NCBI GenBank assembly: GCA_002404015.1
Contig: DHIW01000090.1
Span: 1,758 to 24,329, forward strand
Direction of reading: 5' to 3'
Length of the DNA stretch: 22,572 nt
DNA from: Chloroflexi bacterium UBA4736
GTDB lineage: Bacteria; Chloroflexota; Dormibacteria; Dormibacterales; Dormibacteraceae
Part shown: one piece after another, positions 15,290-22,572 of the stretch
How positions within the stretch are numbered: position 1 is the stretch's first letter
Layout of the letters: every line of letters starts with the position of its first letter
Translations under genes and position numbers: made by a program
Notes under the pieces: model-generated
Databases searched by the model: none
Told to the model about the DNA's origin: nothing
The model's input: only the letters and a program-made list of their open reading frames with translations

Positions 15290-16541
15290 GCTCCCCGGCC
15301 GTCACGTCCAGGCCCAGCACCCCGCCCCTCTGGAGCACCTCGAAGCTGGTCCGGCGGATCCTCGTGAGCTCTTCGGCGGCCGCCCACTCGTAGGCGCGCA
15401 GTGCGGTCGCGACCGGCTGGGTCAGCGAGGCCAGCACCGCGGGGTCGGCCATCGCCACCACCAGGACCAGGTGGCGGCGTCCCAGGTGCAGCGCGCTGGC
15501 CACCAGGTCGGCCGAGGCCTCGATGTCCAGCACGTCCGTCAGCAGCACGACCAGCGAGCGCCGGGGGACGCGCCGGGCCAGGAAGCCGGCGGCGCCCTGG
15601 AAGTCCGGCTCCGCGGAGCGGGCCTGGACCGCGTACAGGGCCTGGTTGATCCGGCGCACCTGGGCGCTGCCCCGCTGCGGAGGCACGAAGCCGAGGATGC
15701 GGTCGGCAAAGGCGACCAGCCCGACCCGGTCGCCGTGGGCCTGGGCCACCCAGGCCAGGAGCAGCGCCGCGTTGACCGCGTTGTCCAGCTTGGTGAGGCG
15801 GCCCGCGCGGGCTGTCATCAAGCGGCCGCAGTCGAGCGCGATCAGCAGCTGCTGGCCGCGCTCGGCCTCCACTTCGGCCGTGATCGGCCGGTCCCTGCGG
15901 GCAGTCGCCTTCCAGTCGACCCGGCGCATGTCGTCGCCGGGCAGGTAGTCCCTGAGCGCGGCGAAGGCGGTGGCGGCGCCCGGCGGCCGGTCGCGGCGAA
16001 GCCCGGCCGCCAGCCGGAGGCCCCGGCGCACGCTCAGCTGGTAGGTCCGCACCTGGAGCACGTCGGGGTAGACCGCCACCTCCTCCGCGGCCGGAAGGCC
16101 CAGCTGGCGCGCCCACCAGCCGCCCGGCCGGGAGCAGCGCACGTCGACGCGTCCGAAGTGGAAGGCGCCCCTGTGCGGAGGCTGGACGTGGTAGCTGAGC
16201 TCCAGCCGGCCGGACCCGTCGAAGCGGCCCAACAGCTCCCTGGCGTCCGGCAGCAGCTCGGCCGGCACATGGTCGCCCACCCGGGCCGCCATCCCGGCCG
16301 CCGCCGGCGCGCTGATCTGCACGATCACCTCCTGGCGCGCTCCCAGCGAGAGCGGCCGCGCGAGCAGCCGCTGGGTCCGGAAACCGCCCGGCCCCGGCAA
16401 CCGGCGGGCGTCCCGCAGCGCGAGCCCTACGACCGCCGCGTTGTACAGGACCACGATCGGCCAGAGCGCGGCGGTGACGGCGGTCAGGGCGTAGAGCGCG
16501 GCCCCGATAATGAGCGCCATCAGCAGCCGCCGCTCCGGCAC
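15234..16541 (-). CDS. DUF58 protein with degenerate von Willebrand A domain
   Basis: A 435-residue protein with two N-terminal hydrophobic segments (about 7-45) anchoring a cytoplasmic part. The DUF58 hallmark [20 protein letters not shown] is near residues 195-214. It is followed by a VWA-like fold in which the usual DxSxS metal motif reads ALDCGRLM, so metal binding is doubtful. DUF58 proteins are typical partners of MoxR ATPases, and the MoxR gene ends 18 bases before this start. GTG at 16541 is chosen; a CTG six codons upstream within the gap is also possible. It is last in the operon and ends convergently inside the SpoIIM gene, so antisense interference is possible. Confidence 0.9.
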   Translation of the reverse strand: MPERRLLMALIIGAALYALTAVTAALWPIVVLYNAAVVGLALRDARRLPGPGGFRTQRLLARPLSLGARQEVIVQISAPAAAGMAARVGDHVPAELLPDARELLGRFDGSGRLELSYHVQPPHRGAFHFGRVDVRCSRPGGWWARQLGLPAAEEVAVYPDVLQVRTYQLSVRRGLRLAAGLRRDRPPGAATAFAALRDYLPGDDMRRVDWKATARRDRPITAEVEAERGQQLLIALDCGRLMTARAGRLTKLDNAVNAALLLAWVAQAHGDRVGLVAFADRILGFVPPQRGSAQVRRINQALYAVQARSAEPDFQGAAGFLARRVPRRSLVVLLTDVLDIEASADLVASALHLGRRHLVLVVAMADPAVLASLTQPVATALRAYEWAAAEELTRIRRTSFEVLQRGGVLGLDVTAGELSPRLVERYLELKERALI

Positions 16542-16558
16542 CAGCGTGCGGAGTTGCG

Positions 16559-17506
16559 TCAGCGTGGCGGCGTCACCCTGGCGACCACGCCGGCCAGCGC
16601 GCTGTCCGCCGTGTGGCCGGCGACCTCGGCCTCCGGCCGAAGGATCAGGCGGTGGCGGAGCGCCGGCGCGAGCAGCTCCTTCACGTCGTCGGGAGTGACG
16701 AAGTCGCGGCCCTCAAACGCGGCCGCCGCCTTGCTCGCCAGAAGGATCATGACCGCGGCCCGGGTGCTGCCGCCCAGCGCCAGCTCCGGCGCCTCGCGGG
16801 TGGCGATCACCAGGTCCACGATGTAGCGTCGGATCTGCTCGTCGGCCGTCACCCCGATCGATTCCTCGCGGCACGCTTTCAGGTCGGCCCCGCTGAGGAC
16901 CGGCTCGACGCCCGCCTGGACCGGGTCGCGGAGCTCGATGCCACTGCCCCAGCGCGTCAGGACCTCCACCTCCTGCTCGGGGGCCGGGTAGCCGATCAGC
17001 ACCTTGAACAGGAAGCGGTCCTGCTGGGCCTCGGGCAGGTTGTACGTGCCCTCGTACTCCACCGGGTTCTGGGTGGCGAGGACCAGGAACGGGTCAGGCA
17101 GGGCCAGCTGGCTGCCCTCCAGGGTCACGCCCCGCTCCTCCATCGACTCCAGCAGGGCAGCCTGGACCTTGGCCGGGGCCCGGTTGATCTCGTCCGCCAG
17201 GAACACGTTGGCGAAGATCGGGCCGCGCCGGATCCGGAACTCCCGCGACTGCAGGTCGTAGATCGAGGTCCCGACGATGTCCGAGGGCATCAGGTCCGGG
17301 GTGAACTGGACCCGGCGGTAGTCCAGGTCCATGACCCGGGCGATCGCCTTGGCCAGCAGCGTCTTGCCCACCCCGGGCACGCCCTCGAGCAGGATGTGGC
17401 CGCCCGCGACGAGAGCGATGGCGCAGAGGCGGATGGCGGTGTCCTGGCCGACCAGGGCCTTGGCCAGCTGGGCGTGGAACCGTTCGTAGAACTCGGGCGT
17501 CTTCAG
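16559..17506 (-). CDS. MoxR-family AAA+ ATPase (CTG start)
   Basis: AAA+ chaperone-like ATPase, 315 residues by the start chosen. Family blocks in order are VGQDTAIRLCAIAL (19-32), GGHILLEG then VPGVGKTLLAKAI (Walker A, Lys near 48), FLADEINRAPAKVQAALLESMEE (Walker B and the following region), NPVEYEGTYNLPEAQQDRFL (sensor 1 region), and a C-terminal lid with TPDDVKELLAPALRHRL. Stopping at the first in-frame ATG/GTG/TTG would remove the first 42 residues, which are clearly MoxR sequence. The only suitable start is CTG at 17506-17504, nine bases after AAGGAGGA and forming a CTGA overlap with the DUF4350 stop. MoxR proteins are thought to remodel VWA-domain partners; DUF58 directly downstream is the natural client. 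Confidence 0.92.
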   Translation of the reverse strand: MKTPEFYERFHAQLAKALVGQDTAIRLCAIALVAGGHILLEGVPGVGKTLLAKAIARVMDLDYRRVQFTPDLMPSDIVGTSIYDLQSREFRIRRGPIFANVFLADEINRAPAKVQAALLESMEERGVTLEGSQLALPDPFLVLATQNPVEYEGTYNLPEAQQDRFLFKVLIGYPAPEQEVEVLTRWGSGIELRDPVQAGVEPVLSGADLKACREESIGVTADEQIRRYIVDLVIATREAPELALGGSTRAAVMILLASKAAAAFEGRDFVTPDDVKELLAPALRHRLILRPEAEVAGHTADSALAGVVARVTPPR

Positions 17507-18636
17507 TTCCGATCTCCTCCTTGTGGGGTCCGAGGTCGGACCGGGTAGGCGATGTCGTGCAGGGCGCGGCCCACGGCGAGCACGCCCGCGTCGGAGCCCG
17601 CCGCCCGCGCCACCTCCGTCTCGGCCCGCACCAGCGCCGCGTCGGTTTCGGGGTCCCGGCGTCCCAGGATGTCATGGAAGTCGGGCCGGGCGGTGTCGAC
17701 GGCCAGGCCGTGGCGGCGCGAGACCGCGCGCCGGGTGGCGTGGACCAGCGCCTCGAGCGCCTCGCGGCGGCCACCGGTGCGCTGGAGCAGCCGCCCAACC
17801 GCCTCCGTGTGCTCGTTCAGCGAGCGCGGGACGTCCTCCTGAAGCGGGATCGGGGGCCCGACCACGCGGCCGCGGATCGCCAGGCCGACGAAGAGGACCA
17901 GCACCGCCCAGATCAGCGCCTGGCCCCACGCGAACGAGTACACGGCGCCGGCCACCGAGCCGCCGTTCTGGGCGCCGTGGTGGAACTCGTCGAACCTGAC
18001 CGCCGAGCCGGGCGCGGCATACGCGAGGAGGTCGGCCGCGAAGGGCGCGTTGTCGGCGAGCAGGAGGCGGCTGTTGCTCAGGGCCAGCGGGTCGGCGAGC
18101 GCGAAGACCACGCCCTGGCCGATCGAGACCCGGACCCCGACCCCGGCCCCGCTCGCGCCGGCCAGGATCGCCACCCGCTCCGAGCTCGGAACGAACGGCT
18201 GCGCGTAGGCGCCATCCACCGTGCCGACGGCGGGCAGGCCCTCGAGCGCCTGGGCGCTGTCGCCCGGCGTCGACCGGGTCACGCGGGCAAGGCCGAGCGC
18301 ACCCTCCACGGGCTGGCTGGCGGTCTCGGCCGCATACACGAGGACCCCGCCGCCCTCGACCCAGGAGCGCAGGTCCCTGGCCTCGCCGTCGGTGAAGCCC
18401 GCCGTCGGCGTGAAGACGAACAGCAGGCCGCCGGGAGGCAGGCTGAAGTCGCCCTCCACCACGGCGGTGGGGTGGCCGAGGCGTCCGGCCAGCTGGCGCA
18501 GCGCCGAGGTGCCGCCGGCGCCGTCGCTGGTAACCGCGTGGTAGGGGGAGTCGGAAGGGGCCCGGCCGGCGACCGCCAGGACCACCACCAGGGCGGCCAG
18601 GCCGAAGAGGATCAGCCAGGAGCGGACATCTCTCAC
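17503..18636 (-). CDS. DUF4350 membrane protein
   Basis: A 377-residue protein with an N-terminal membrane segment (about 6-23). A soluble domain of about 210 residues begins with the DUF4350-like SPYHAVTSDGAGGTSALRQL and includes RSWVEGGGVLVYAAET, then FDEFHHGAQ near 218. A second membrane segment lies near 235-255, and a cytoplasmic helical tail with the RSLNEHTEAVGRLLQRTGGR block follows. The family has a glutamine-amidotransferase-like or GldG-like fold without known activity and occurs beside MoxR/DUF58/DUF4129. GTG at 18636 overlaps the DUF4129 stop as GTGA. The C-terminal codons contain the ribosome-binding site of moxR. Confidence 0.87.
   Translation of the reverse strand: MRDVRSWLILFGLAALVVVLAVAGRAPSDSPYHAVTSDGAGGTSALRQLAGRLGHPTAVVEGDFSLPPGGLLFVFTPTAGFTDGEARDLRSWVEGGGVLVYAAETASQPVEGALGLARVTRSTPGDSAQALEGLPAVGTVDGAYAQPFVPSSERVAILAGASGAGVGVRVSIGQGVVFALADPLALSNSRLLLADNAPFAADLLAYAAPGSAVRFDEFHHGAQNGGSVAGAVYSFAWGQALIWAVLVLFVGLAIRGRVVGPPIPLQEDVPRSLNEHTEAVGRLLQRTGGRREALEALVHATRRAVSRRHGLAVDTARPDFHDILGRRDPETDAALVRAETEVARAAGSDAGVLAVGRALHDIAYPVRPRTPQGGDRN
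17515..17522 (-). promoter_or_regulatory. Shine-Dalgarno supporting the CTG start of moxR
   Basis: AAGGAGGA on the minus strand, inside the last codons of the DUF4350 gene, ends eight bases before CTG at 17506. It is one of the two best ribosome-binding sites in the window and supports initiation at CTG rather than at a later codon. Confidence 0.7.
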
Positions 18637-19268
18637 GCGGCCGATCCCCGGCGGAACGGGCGGGCGGCTGCTTCCGCGCTGCGGAGGCGGTCGCTGTCCA
18701 GCTCGTGGTGGCCGTAGAAGGACTCCTCGAACGCGGCCAGCAGCGGACGCAGCGCCTTGGGGTCGTCGGAGCCCCGAAAGATCTCGCGCACGGTCAGGCT
18801 GGTCTCACGGAGGGGCCGGTCGCCGGCCAGGGCGGCCGCCACCCCGAGCGCGAGCTCGCGAACCGCGCCCGCCAGGTCCCCGAGCGCCGCCAGCCGATCG
18901 GCCTCGCCGAAGTGGTCGGTGGGGGTCAGCGGGACTGCCGCGAGCCGGGCTCGCTCGCCGCCGCCCCGCGACCGGGTGCGGTAGCCGTACAGCGCGACGG
19001 CGGCGCCGGCGAGGAGCACCACCACGATCGCGACCCCGGACAGCAGGGCGCCCAGGTCGGCCGAGCGGCCGGTCAGGATCGCCAGCAGCCAGCCGATCAA
19101 CTCGGCCATGCGGTCGCCGATCCAGCCCAGCGCCTGGTCGAGGGGTCCCGGCTTGCGGAACAGCGGGGCGTATCGGTCCTGGGCAAGGATCTGCTTCACG
19201 ACCTGGCGGACCGCGGCCGGGTCCACGGGCTGCGGTTGCGCGAGCAGCGCCCGGATGGCCCCGATCAG
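18633..19268 (-). CDS. DUF4129 membrane protein (probable CTG start)
   Basis: About 211 residues. A short N-terminal helical region (VRQVVKQILAQDRYAPLFRK) precedes a membrane segment or amphipathic turn near 60-75 and a strong membrane segment near 82-105. The C-terminal cytoplasmic DUF4129 domain shows the DHFGEADRLAALGDLAGAVRELALGVAAAL pattern. No ATG, GTG or TTG lies at the expected start: CTG at 19268-19266 overlaps the preceding stop as CTGA and is favoured. GTG at 19226 would be the fallback, shortening the protein by 14 residues with no visible ribosome-binding site. The frame continues open upstream through the previous gene, but as shadow. The protein usually accompanies MoxR and DUF58 and has no known enzymatic role. 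Confidence 0.82.
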   Translation of the reverse strand: MIGAIRALLAQPQPVDPAAVRQVVKQILAQDRYAPLFRKPGPLDQALGWIGDRMAELIGWLLAILTGRSADLGALLSGVAIVVVLLAGAAVALYGYRTRSRGGGERARLAAVPLTPTDHFGEADRLAALGDLAGAVRELALGVAAALAGDRPLRETSLTVREIFRGSDDPKALRPLLAAFEESFYGHHELDSDRLRSAEAAARPFRRGSAA

Positions 19269-20278
19269 GGCTGTTCGGGCTCCCGAGGCGGCGGCGGAGC
19301 GCTCGGCCGGGGCGGCGGCGACCACTGGGGAGGTGGAAACGCCGGCGGCGCCTGCAGGCTGCCGGGCGGGGGACCCGGTGGGGACCCGGGCGGTCCCGGA
19401 GGCGGGGGCGGATAGCCGGAGCCGGCGCCGAAGCCGTAGGCAGGCTGCGCGCCGGCGGCGGCCAGGGCCAGCTGGTCCAGCTCCGCGCCCTCGCTGCGGA
19501 CGCGGCGGTCGATGTAGAGCAGGGCCAGGAAGATGAAGTAGATGGGCTGGGTGAGGGCCTGCAGGAGCGTCTGGACCGCGAACTGGACCACCAGGCCCAC
19601 CACCGGGTTGGGTGCCAGCAGGGCCAACAGCTGGGCGATGTAGCCGAGGCCGCCGCCTACCACCGACACCATCAGCAGCACCAGCAGCAGGAGGCCGAAG
19701 GTGCGCCACCAGGCGCCCTGGGTGAGCCGCCAGCTGCGGCCCAGGGCCTGGATCGGGCCGGCTCCCTCCGAGAAGAGCACCGGGCCGGCGAGCAGCCAGC
19801 GCACGCCGATCCAGAGCGCGATCGGGGCTCCCAGGCAGGTCAGGGCCAGAAGCACGATCACAAGGGAGTCGATCAGGCCCAGGGCGAACACCTCGAAGTA
19901 GCGCCGGCCGACGGCCGCCAGCACGCTCCACAGGGTGGCCGGCCTGCCCTCTACGGCGTCGATCGAGGCCTTGAACATCGCCCCGTAGAGGAAGGGGAAG
20001 GCGATCAGCGTGACCAGCCCGGCGACCGCCAGGCTGGTGAGGAAGGCGGGATCGGTGAAGGCGGCCCGGACCTGCTCGTTGTTCGGCCGGGCGGTCGGGG
20101 CCGATTGGACGAGTGTCGCGAAGCGGCTGCCAAAGCTGATCGAGAAGAGCAGCGTCGGCAGCTGGATAAGCAGAGCCATGCCGGCCAGCAGGACGAAGTG
20201 GCTCCGGTAGACCCGAATGATCTCATCGAGGAAGTCGGACAAGGCCATCGCCCGCACGCGGACGGGTGCTGCAGCCAT
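19265..20278 (-). CDS. Multi-pass membrane protein with proline-rich tail
   Basis: A 337-residue protein of the kind annotated as glycerophosphoryl diester phosphodiesterase membrane domain. The start [22 protein letters not shown] is followed by about six hydrophobic stretches to residue 265; no catalytic phosphodiesterase motif is present. The last 65 residues are extremely rich in Pro and Gly with several P-P-P-P runs, probably a disordered cytoplasmic tail. ATG at 20278 is used; an ATG ten codons later would cut into the conserved N-terminal helix. It heads the operon with DUF4129, DUF4350, MoxR and DUF58, and its stop overlaps the DUF4129 CTG start. The function is unknown. Confidence 0.82.
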   Translation of the reverse strand: MAAAPVRVRAMALSDFLDEIIRVYRSHFVLLAGMALLIQLPTLLFSISFGSRFATLVQSAPTARPNNEQVRAAFTDPAFLTSLAVAGLVTLIAFPFLYGAMFKASIDAVEGRPATLWSVLAAVGRRYFEVFALGLIDSLVIVLLALTCLGAPIALWIGVRWLLAGPVLFSEGAGPIQALGRSWRLTQGAWWRTFGLLLLVLLMVSVVGGGLGYIAQLLALLAPNPVVGLVVQFAVQTLLQALTQPIYFIFLALLYIDRRVRSEGAELDQLALAAAGAQPAYGFGAGSGYPPPPPGPPGSPPGPPPGSLQAPPAFPPPQWSPPPRPSAPPPPREPEQP

Positions 20279-20328
20279 GGCCGCCAATGATCCGCGCGGC
20301 GGGCCCCGAGGACAAGTCCCCTGGCGCT

Positions 20329-20364
20329 CGGACCCCCTCCCCGCCCTCCCCACACGGGGGAGGG
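20329..20364. repeat. GC-rich intergenic hairpin element, copy 1
   Basis: GGACCCCCTCC is followed by CCCTCCCC (20344-20351), a short ACACG loop and GGGGAGGG (20357-20364). The hairpin does not sit at a gene end, so it is not a plain terminator. Related GGACCCCC-NTCC cores occur at 10110-10128 and 22546-22572. This looks like a dispersed REP-like intergenic element. Confidence 0.4.
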
Positions 20365-20370
20365 AGTCTT

Positions 20371-20376
20371 TACAGT
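20371..20376 (+). promoter_or_regulatory. Possible -10 box for a leaderless SDR transcript
   Basis: TACAGT ends six bases before the GTG start at 20383, the spacing expected if transcription begins at or next to the start codon. No -35 or close Shine-Dalgarno is visible. Suggestive only. Confidence 0.3.
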
Positions 20377-20382
20377 CTTCCG

Positions 20383-21162
20383 GTGGACCTCGGACTGACG
20401 GGCCGCACGGTCGTGGTGACCGGCGGCGCCTCCAACATCGGGCGGGCGATCAGCCTGGGGTTCGCGGCCGAGGGCGCCCGGGTGCTGATCGCGGACATCG
20501 ACCTGGAGCGGGCCCGGGCCACGGCCGCCGAAGCCAGCGGCCACATGGCGGTCTTCCGGACCGACGTCACCTCCTGGGACTCGGCCCGGGCCATGGCGGG
20601 CTATGCGGTGCAGCGGCTGGGCGGCATCGACGTGCTCGTCAACTGCGCCGGCTGGACGGTCGACCGACTCTTCGTCGAGAAGCCGCGCGAGGAGTGGGAG
20701 AAGGAGATCGCCATCGACATGTGGGGCTTCATCAACTGCACCCGAGCCGTGCTCGACCACATGATCGAGCGCAAGCGGGGCCGGATCGTCTCCGTCGCCT
20801 CCGACGCGGGCCGCATCGGCGAGTGGCGGGAGGCCGTCTACTCGGGAACCAAGGCCGGCGTGATCGCGATGTCCAAGGCGATCGCCAAGGAGGTTGGCAA
20901 GCACGGGATCACGCTCAACGTGGTCTGCCCCGGCTTCGTGCCGGGGCCCCGCGAGACTTCGGGCGCGGAGTCGGTGTGGGCGGGCGACCAGGGCGACCAG
21001 TTCACGCCGGAGGTGCTGGAGAAGGTGGCCAGGTCCTACCCGCTGCGGCGCCTCGGCCGCGCCGAGGACATGGCCCCGGCCGTCCTCTTCCTCGCCTCCG
21101 ACCAGGCCTCGTACATCACGGGCCAGACGCTGTCGGTGAGCGGCGGCTACACAATGGTCTGA
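20383..21162 (+). CDS. Short-chain dehydrogenase/reductase, BadH-like
   Basis: Classical SDR of 259 residues that oxidises or reduces an alcohol/ketone with NAD(P). Motifs: TGGASNIG at 13-20, NCAG at 87-90, catalytic Ser140, Tyr153 and Lys157 (YSGTKAG), the [10 protein letters not shown] segment, and the C-terminal [14 protein letters not shown]. The combination [13 protein letters not shown] and GQTLSVSGG resembles 2-hydroxycyclohexanecarboxyl-CoA dehydrogenase (BadH), so an acyl-CoA substrate is plausible but unproven. The frame is open from 20266, but GTG at 20383 gives the normal N-terminus VDLGLTGR; no good Shine-Dalgarno is near and the mRNA may be leaderless. The stop shares one base with the ATG of the aldo/keto reductase. 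Confidence 0.92.
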   Translation: MDLGLTGRTVVVTGGASNIGRAISLGFAAEGARVLIADIDLERARATAAEASGHMAVFRTDVTSWDSARAMAGYAVQRLGGIDVLVNCAGWTVDRLFVEKPREEWEKEIAIDMWGFINCTRAVLDHMIERKRGRIVSVASDAGRIGEWREAVYSGTKAGVIAMSKAIAKEVGKHGITLNVVCPGFVPGPRETSGAESVWAGDQGDQFTPEVLEKVARSYPLRRLGRAEDMAPAVLFLASDQASYITGQTLSVSGGYTMV

Positions 21163-22022
21163 TGTCGATACCTGTTGCGCGTTTCGGACGGACCGGGCAC
21201 GAGAGCACACGCACCGTCTTCGGGGCCGCGTCCCTGTCGCGCGTGACGCAGGACGTGGCCGACCGCACGCTGGAGGTGCTGCTGCGTCATGGCGTCAACC
21301 ACATCGATGTGGCCGCCTCCTACGGCGACGCCGAGCTGCGGGTGGCGCCCTGGCTGAAGCGCGAGCCGGGGCGATTCTTCCTCGCCACGAAGACCGGCGA
21401 GCGGAAGGCGGCGGCCGCCCGGGCGGAGCTGGAGCGCTCGCTCGACCGGCTGGGCGTCGACCACGTCGACCTCTGGCAGCTGCACAACCTGGCGGACCCG
21501 ATCGAGTGGGACACGGCGCTCTCGCCCGGGGGCGCGATCGAGGCGGCGGTGGAAGCCCGGGAGCAGGGCCTCGTGCGCTTCATCGGCGTCACCGGCCACG
21601 GCGCCCAGATCGCCGCCAACCACCGGCGCAGCCTGGAGCGCTTCGATTTCGACTCCGTCCTGCTGCCCTACAACTGGCTGACGATGCGCCTGACCTACTA
21701 CGCCGAGAACTTCGAGGCGCTGGCCGCCACGTGCGCCGAGCGGGACGTAGGCGTGCAGACGATCAAGTCGATCGCGGTGGGGCCCTGGCTGGGGCGGGAG
21801 CGCACCCGCTCGACCTGGTACGAGCCGCTCGAGGCGCAGGGGGACATTGACCTCGCGGTCTGGTGGGTGCTGGGGCGGCCGGGCGTCTTCCTCAACACGA
21901 CCGGGGACGTCGACCTGCTGCCCCGGGTGCTGGACGCCGCCGAGCGATTCTCGGCCCGGCCCGCTGACGCTGAGATGCAGGCGCTGGCCGAACGCTCTCG
22001 GCAGCAGCCGCTGTTCGTCTAG
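21162..22022 (+). CDS. Aldo/keto reductase
   Basis: NADPH-type oxidoreductase with a TIM-barrel fold, 286 residues, somewhat short for the superfamily (about 300-330). The catalytic tetrad is complete: Asp49 and Tyr54 ([12 protein letters not shown]), Lys77 (LATKTGE) and His108 (LWQLHNL). RFIGVTGHG near residue 142 and [14 protein letters not shown] near 198 match the barrel strands of this family. The last part carries fewer of the usual cofactor-clamping residues. ATG at 21162 overlaps the SDR stop as TGATG, so the two oxidoreductases are co-translated and likely act on one metabolite route. A long hairpin follows twelve bases after the stop. Confidence 0.93.
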   Translation: MSIPVARFGRTGHESTRTVFGAASLSRVTQDVADRTLEVLLRHGVNHIDVAASYGDAELRVAPWLKREPGRFFLATKTGERKAAAARAELERSLDRLGVDHVDLWQLHNLADPIEWDTALSPGGAIEAAVEAREQGLVRFIGVTGHGAQIAANHRRSLERFDFDSVLLPYNWLTMRLTYYAENFEALAATCAERDVGVQTIKSIAVGPWLGRERTRSTWYEPLEAQGDIDLAVWWVLGRPGVFLNTTGDVDLLPRVLDAAERFSARPADAEMQALAERSRQQPLFV

Positions 22023-22033
22023 GGTCATCTGTT

Positions 22034-22057
22034 CCTCCCCCCGCCTGCGGGGGGAGG
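22034..22057. terminator. GC-rich hairpin after the SDR-AKR operon
   Basis: Eleven-base arms CCTCCCCCCGC and its exact complement around CT, starting 12 bases after the AKR stop. No T-run follows. Probably a U-less terminator. Confidence 0.55.
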
Positions 22058-22167
22058 GGTCCTGCTGTCGCGTCATCTCGGGCCTGTTCGTCTGAGTTCC
22101 GACTCGTAGTGCGCGCGGATTCTGATCTAAGATCCACGGCGATCTACCAAGTGGGAGGAGTTCGAGT
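22058..22167 (+). promoter_or_regulatory. Leader and promoter region of the SnoaL-like gene
   Basis: TAAGAT at 22128-22133 is the best -10 match; no clear -35 lies at the right distance. GGGAGGAG at 22153-22160 is a strong ribosome-binding site seven bases before the ATG. The region is less GC-rich than the neighbouring genes. Confidence 0.4.
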
Positions 22168-22533
22168 ATGGCAACGCAGGTCCTGGACACCCGGCAGGTT
22201 CTCGATCACCACCTCCGGGCGCTCGCGGACGGCAGAGTAGACGAGATTCTCGACGATTACGTCGAGGACTCGGTTTTGATCGTGGCGGACGGTCCGATCA
22301 AAGGACGTGACGGGATCCGGTCAGCGTTCGAAGGATTCGTATCGGGTCTCTTTAAGCCCGGAACCTATGACTTCACGATGGACACGCTGCACGTGGCCGG
22401 CGATGCGGCGTACGTGATCTGGCACGCGAAGTGCGCGTCGGTGGATGTGGTGTTTGCCACCGACACCTTCATCGTCAAGGACGGGAAGATCGCGGTGCAG
22501 ACCTTCGCGGCGAAGATCGAGCCCAGGAGCTAG
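22168..22533 (+). CDS. SnoaL/NTF2-like protein
   Basis: A 121-residue single-domain protein with the NTF2-like cone fold pattern. A first helix (VLDHHLRALADGRVDEILDDYVEDSVLIV) is followed by a G-x-D-G-I helix (IKGRDGIRSAFEGFVSGLF), then alternating strands ending in FIVKDGKIAVQTFAAKI. Such proteins act as small isomerases, hydrolases or ligand-binding proteins; nothing here fixes the activity. The start is firm: GGGAGGAG stands seven bases before the ATG. Codon choice includes more A/T-ending codons (GGA, CGT, GTT) than the neighbours, hinting at a different origin or high expression. It stands alone behind its own leader. Confidence 0.85.
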   Translation: MATQVLDTRQVLDHHLRALADGRVDEILDDYVEDSVLIVADGPIKGRDGIRSAFEGFVSGLFKPGTYDFTMDTLHVAGDAAYVIWHAKCASVDVVFATDTFIVKDGKIAVQTFAAKIEPRS

Positions 22534-22545
22534 ACGACGGTCGAA

Positions 22546-22572
22546 GGGACCCCCATCCTGACCCTCCCTGTG
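22546..22572. repeat. Partial GC-rich intergenic element at the window edge
   Basis: GGGACCCCCATCC and ACCCTCCCTGTG resemble the left half of the hairpin element at 20329-20364; the expected complementary right arm lies beyond the window. Confidence 0.3.

Larger units (their letters stand above)
20279..20382. other. Divergent spacer between the MoxR operon and the SDR gene
   Basis: Contains a GC-rich hairpin (separate entry) and a plus-strand TACAGT. On the minus side I find no convincing promoter for the membrane-protein operon. The stretch is C-rich on the plus strand. Confidence 0.4.

Noticed and set aside
19265..19480. Proline/glycine-rich coding stretch as a tandem DNA repeat
   Set aside because: The codons vary and no fixed unit length repeats; it is low-complexity protein sequence rather than a DNA repeat array.

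Overview
The window is uniformly GC-rich bacterial chromosome, densely packed, with many GTG starts and genes chained by 4-base stop/start overlaps. The order radA, yacL-like PIN/TRAM gene, ispD, ispF, cysS is a shortened version of a Gram-positive-type cluster. Together with an F420-type luciferase-like oxidoreductase and a three-subunit molybdenum hydroxylase, this suggests a high-GC Terrabacteria lineage such as Chloroflexota/Dormibacterota or an actinobacterium. The lineage is an inference: there is no rRNA or other decisive marker. I see no tRNA, rRNA, CRISPR array, transposase or phage gene.

Layout, left to right. (1) 1-4271, minus strand: a housekeeping run of radA, PIN/TRAM membrane protein, ispD, ispF and cysS, the last cut by the window edge. 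(2) 4272-4460: a spacer with a 26-base perfect palindrome abutting the upstream operon's last stop codon, and a separate plus-strand hairpin followed by a T-run. (3) 4461-9509, minus strand: an atypical winged-helix response regulator, an F420/LLM-type oxidoreductase and the FAD, 2Fe-2S and molybdopterin subunits of a xanthine-dehydrogenase-family hydroxylase. (4) 9510-10203: a divergent promoter region, a receiver-only response regulator and hairpin-rich sequence. (5) 10204-14237, minus strand: an RDD membrane protein, an AMP-forming acyl ligase, an alpha/beta hydrolase and an NAD(P)-binding epimerase-like protein. (6) 14282-15289, plus strand: a SpoIIM-type membrane protein, overlapping tail to tail with the next operon. 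(7) 15234-20278, minus strand: a multi-pass membrane protein with a proline-rich tail, then DUF4129, DUF4350, MoxR ATPase and DUF58 proteins. (8) 20383-22022, plus strand: a BadH-like short-chain dehydrogenase and an aldo/keto reductase. (9) 22168-22533, plus strand: a small SnoaL/NTF2-like protein.

How the genes may work together. Region 3 looks like one regulated oxidative pathway: the hydroxylase would need molybdopterin, FAD and two 2Fe-2S clusters, and the LLM enzyme would act on the same or the next metabolite. Regions 5-7 hold all the usual members of a MoxR/DUF58/DUF4129/DUF4350/RDD/SpoIIM envelope module, split over three transcription units, with the RDD gene heading an acyl-activation operon. 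Two genes of the MoxR operon appear to start with CTG inside CTGA overlaps.

No stretch above 300 bases lacks a gene. The longest gaps are 4272-4460, 9510-9687, 22023-22167, 10078-10203 and 20279-20382, each described below. Start sites were chosen by homology pattern, overlap and Shine-Dalgarno position. Function calls rest on motifs remembered from the families; no database search was run.
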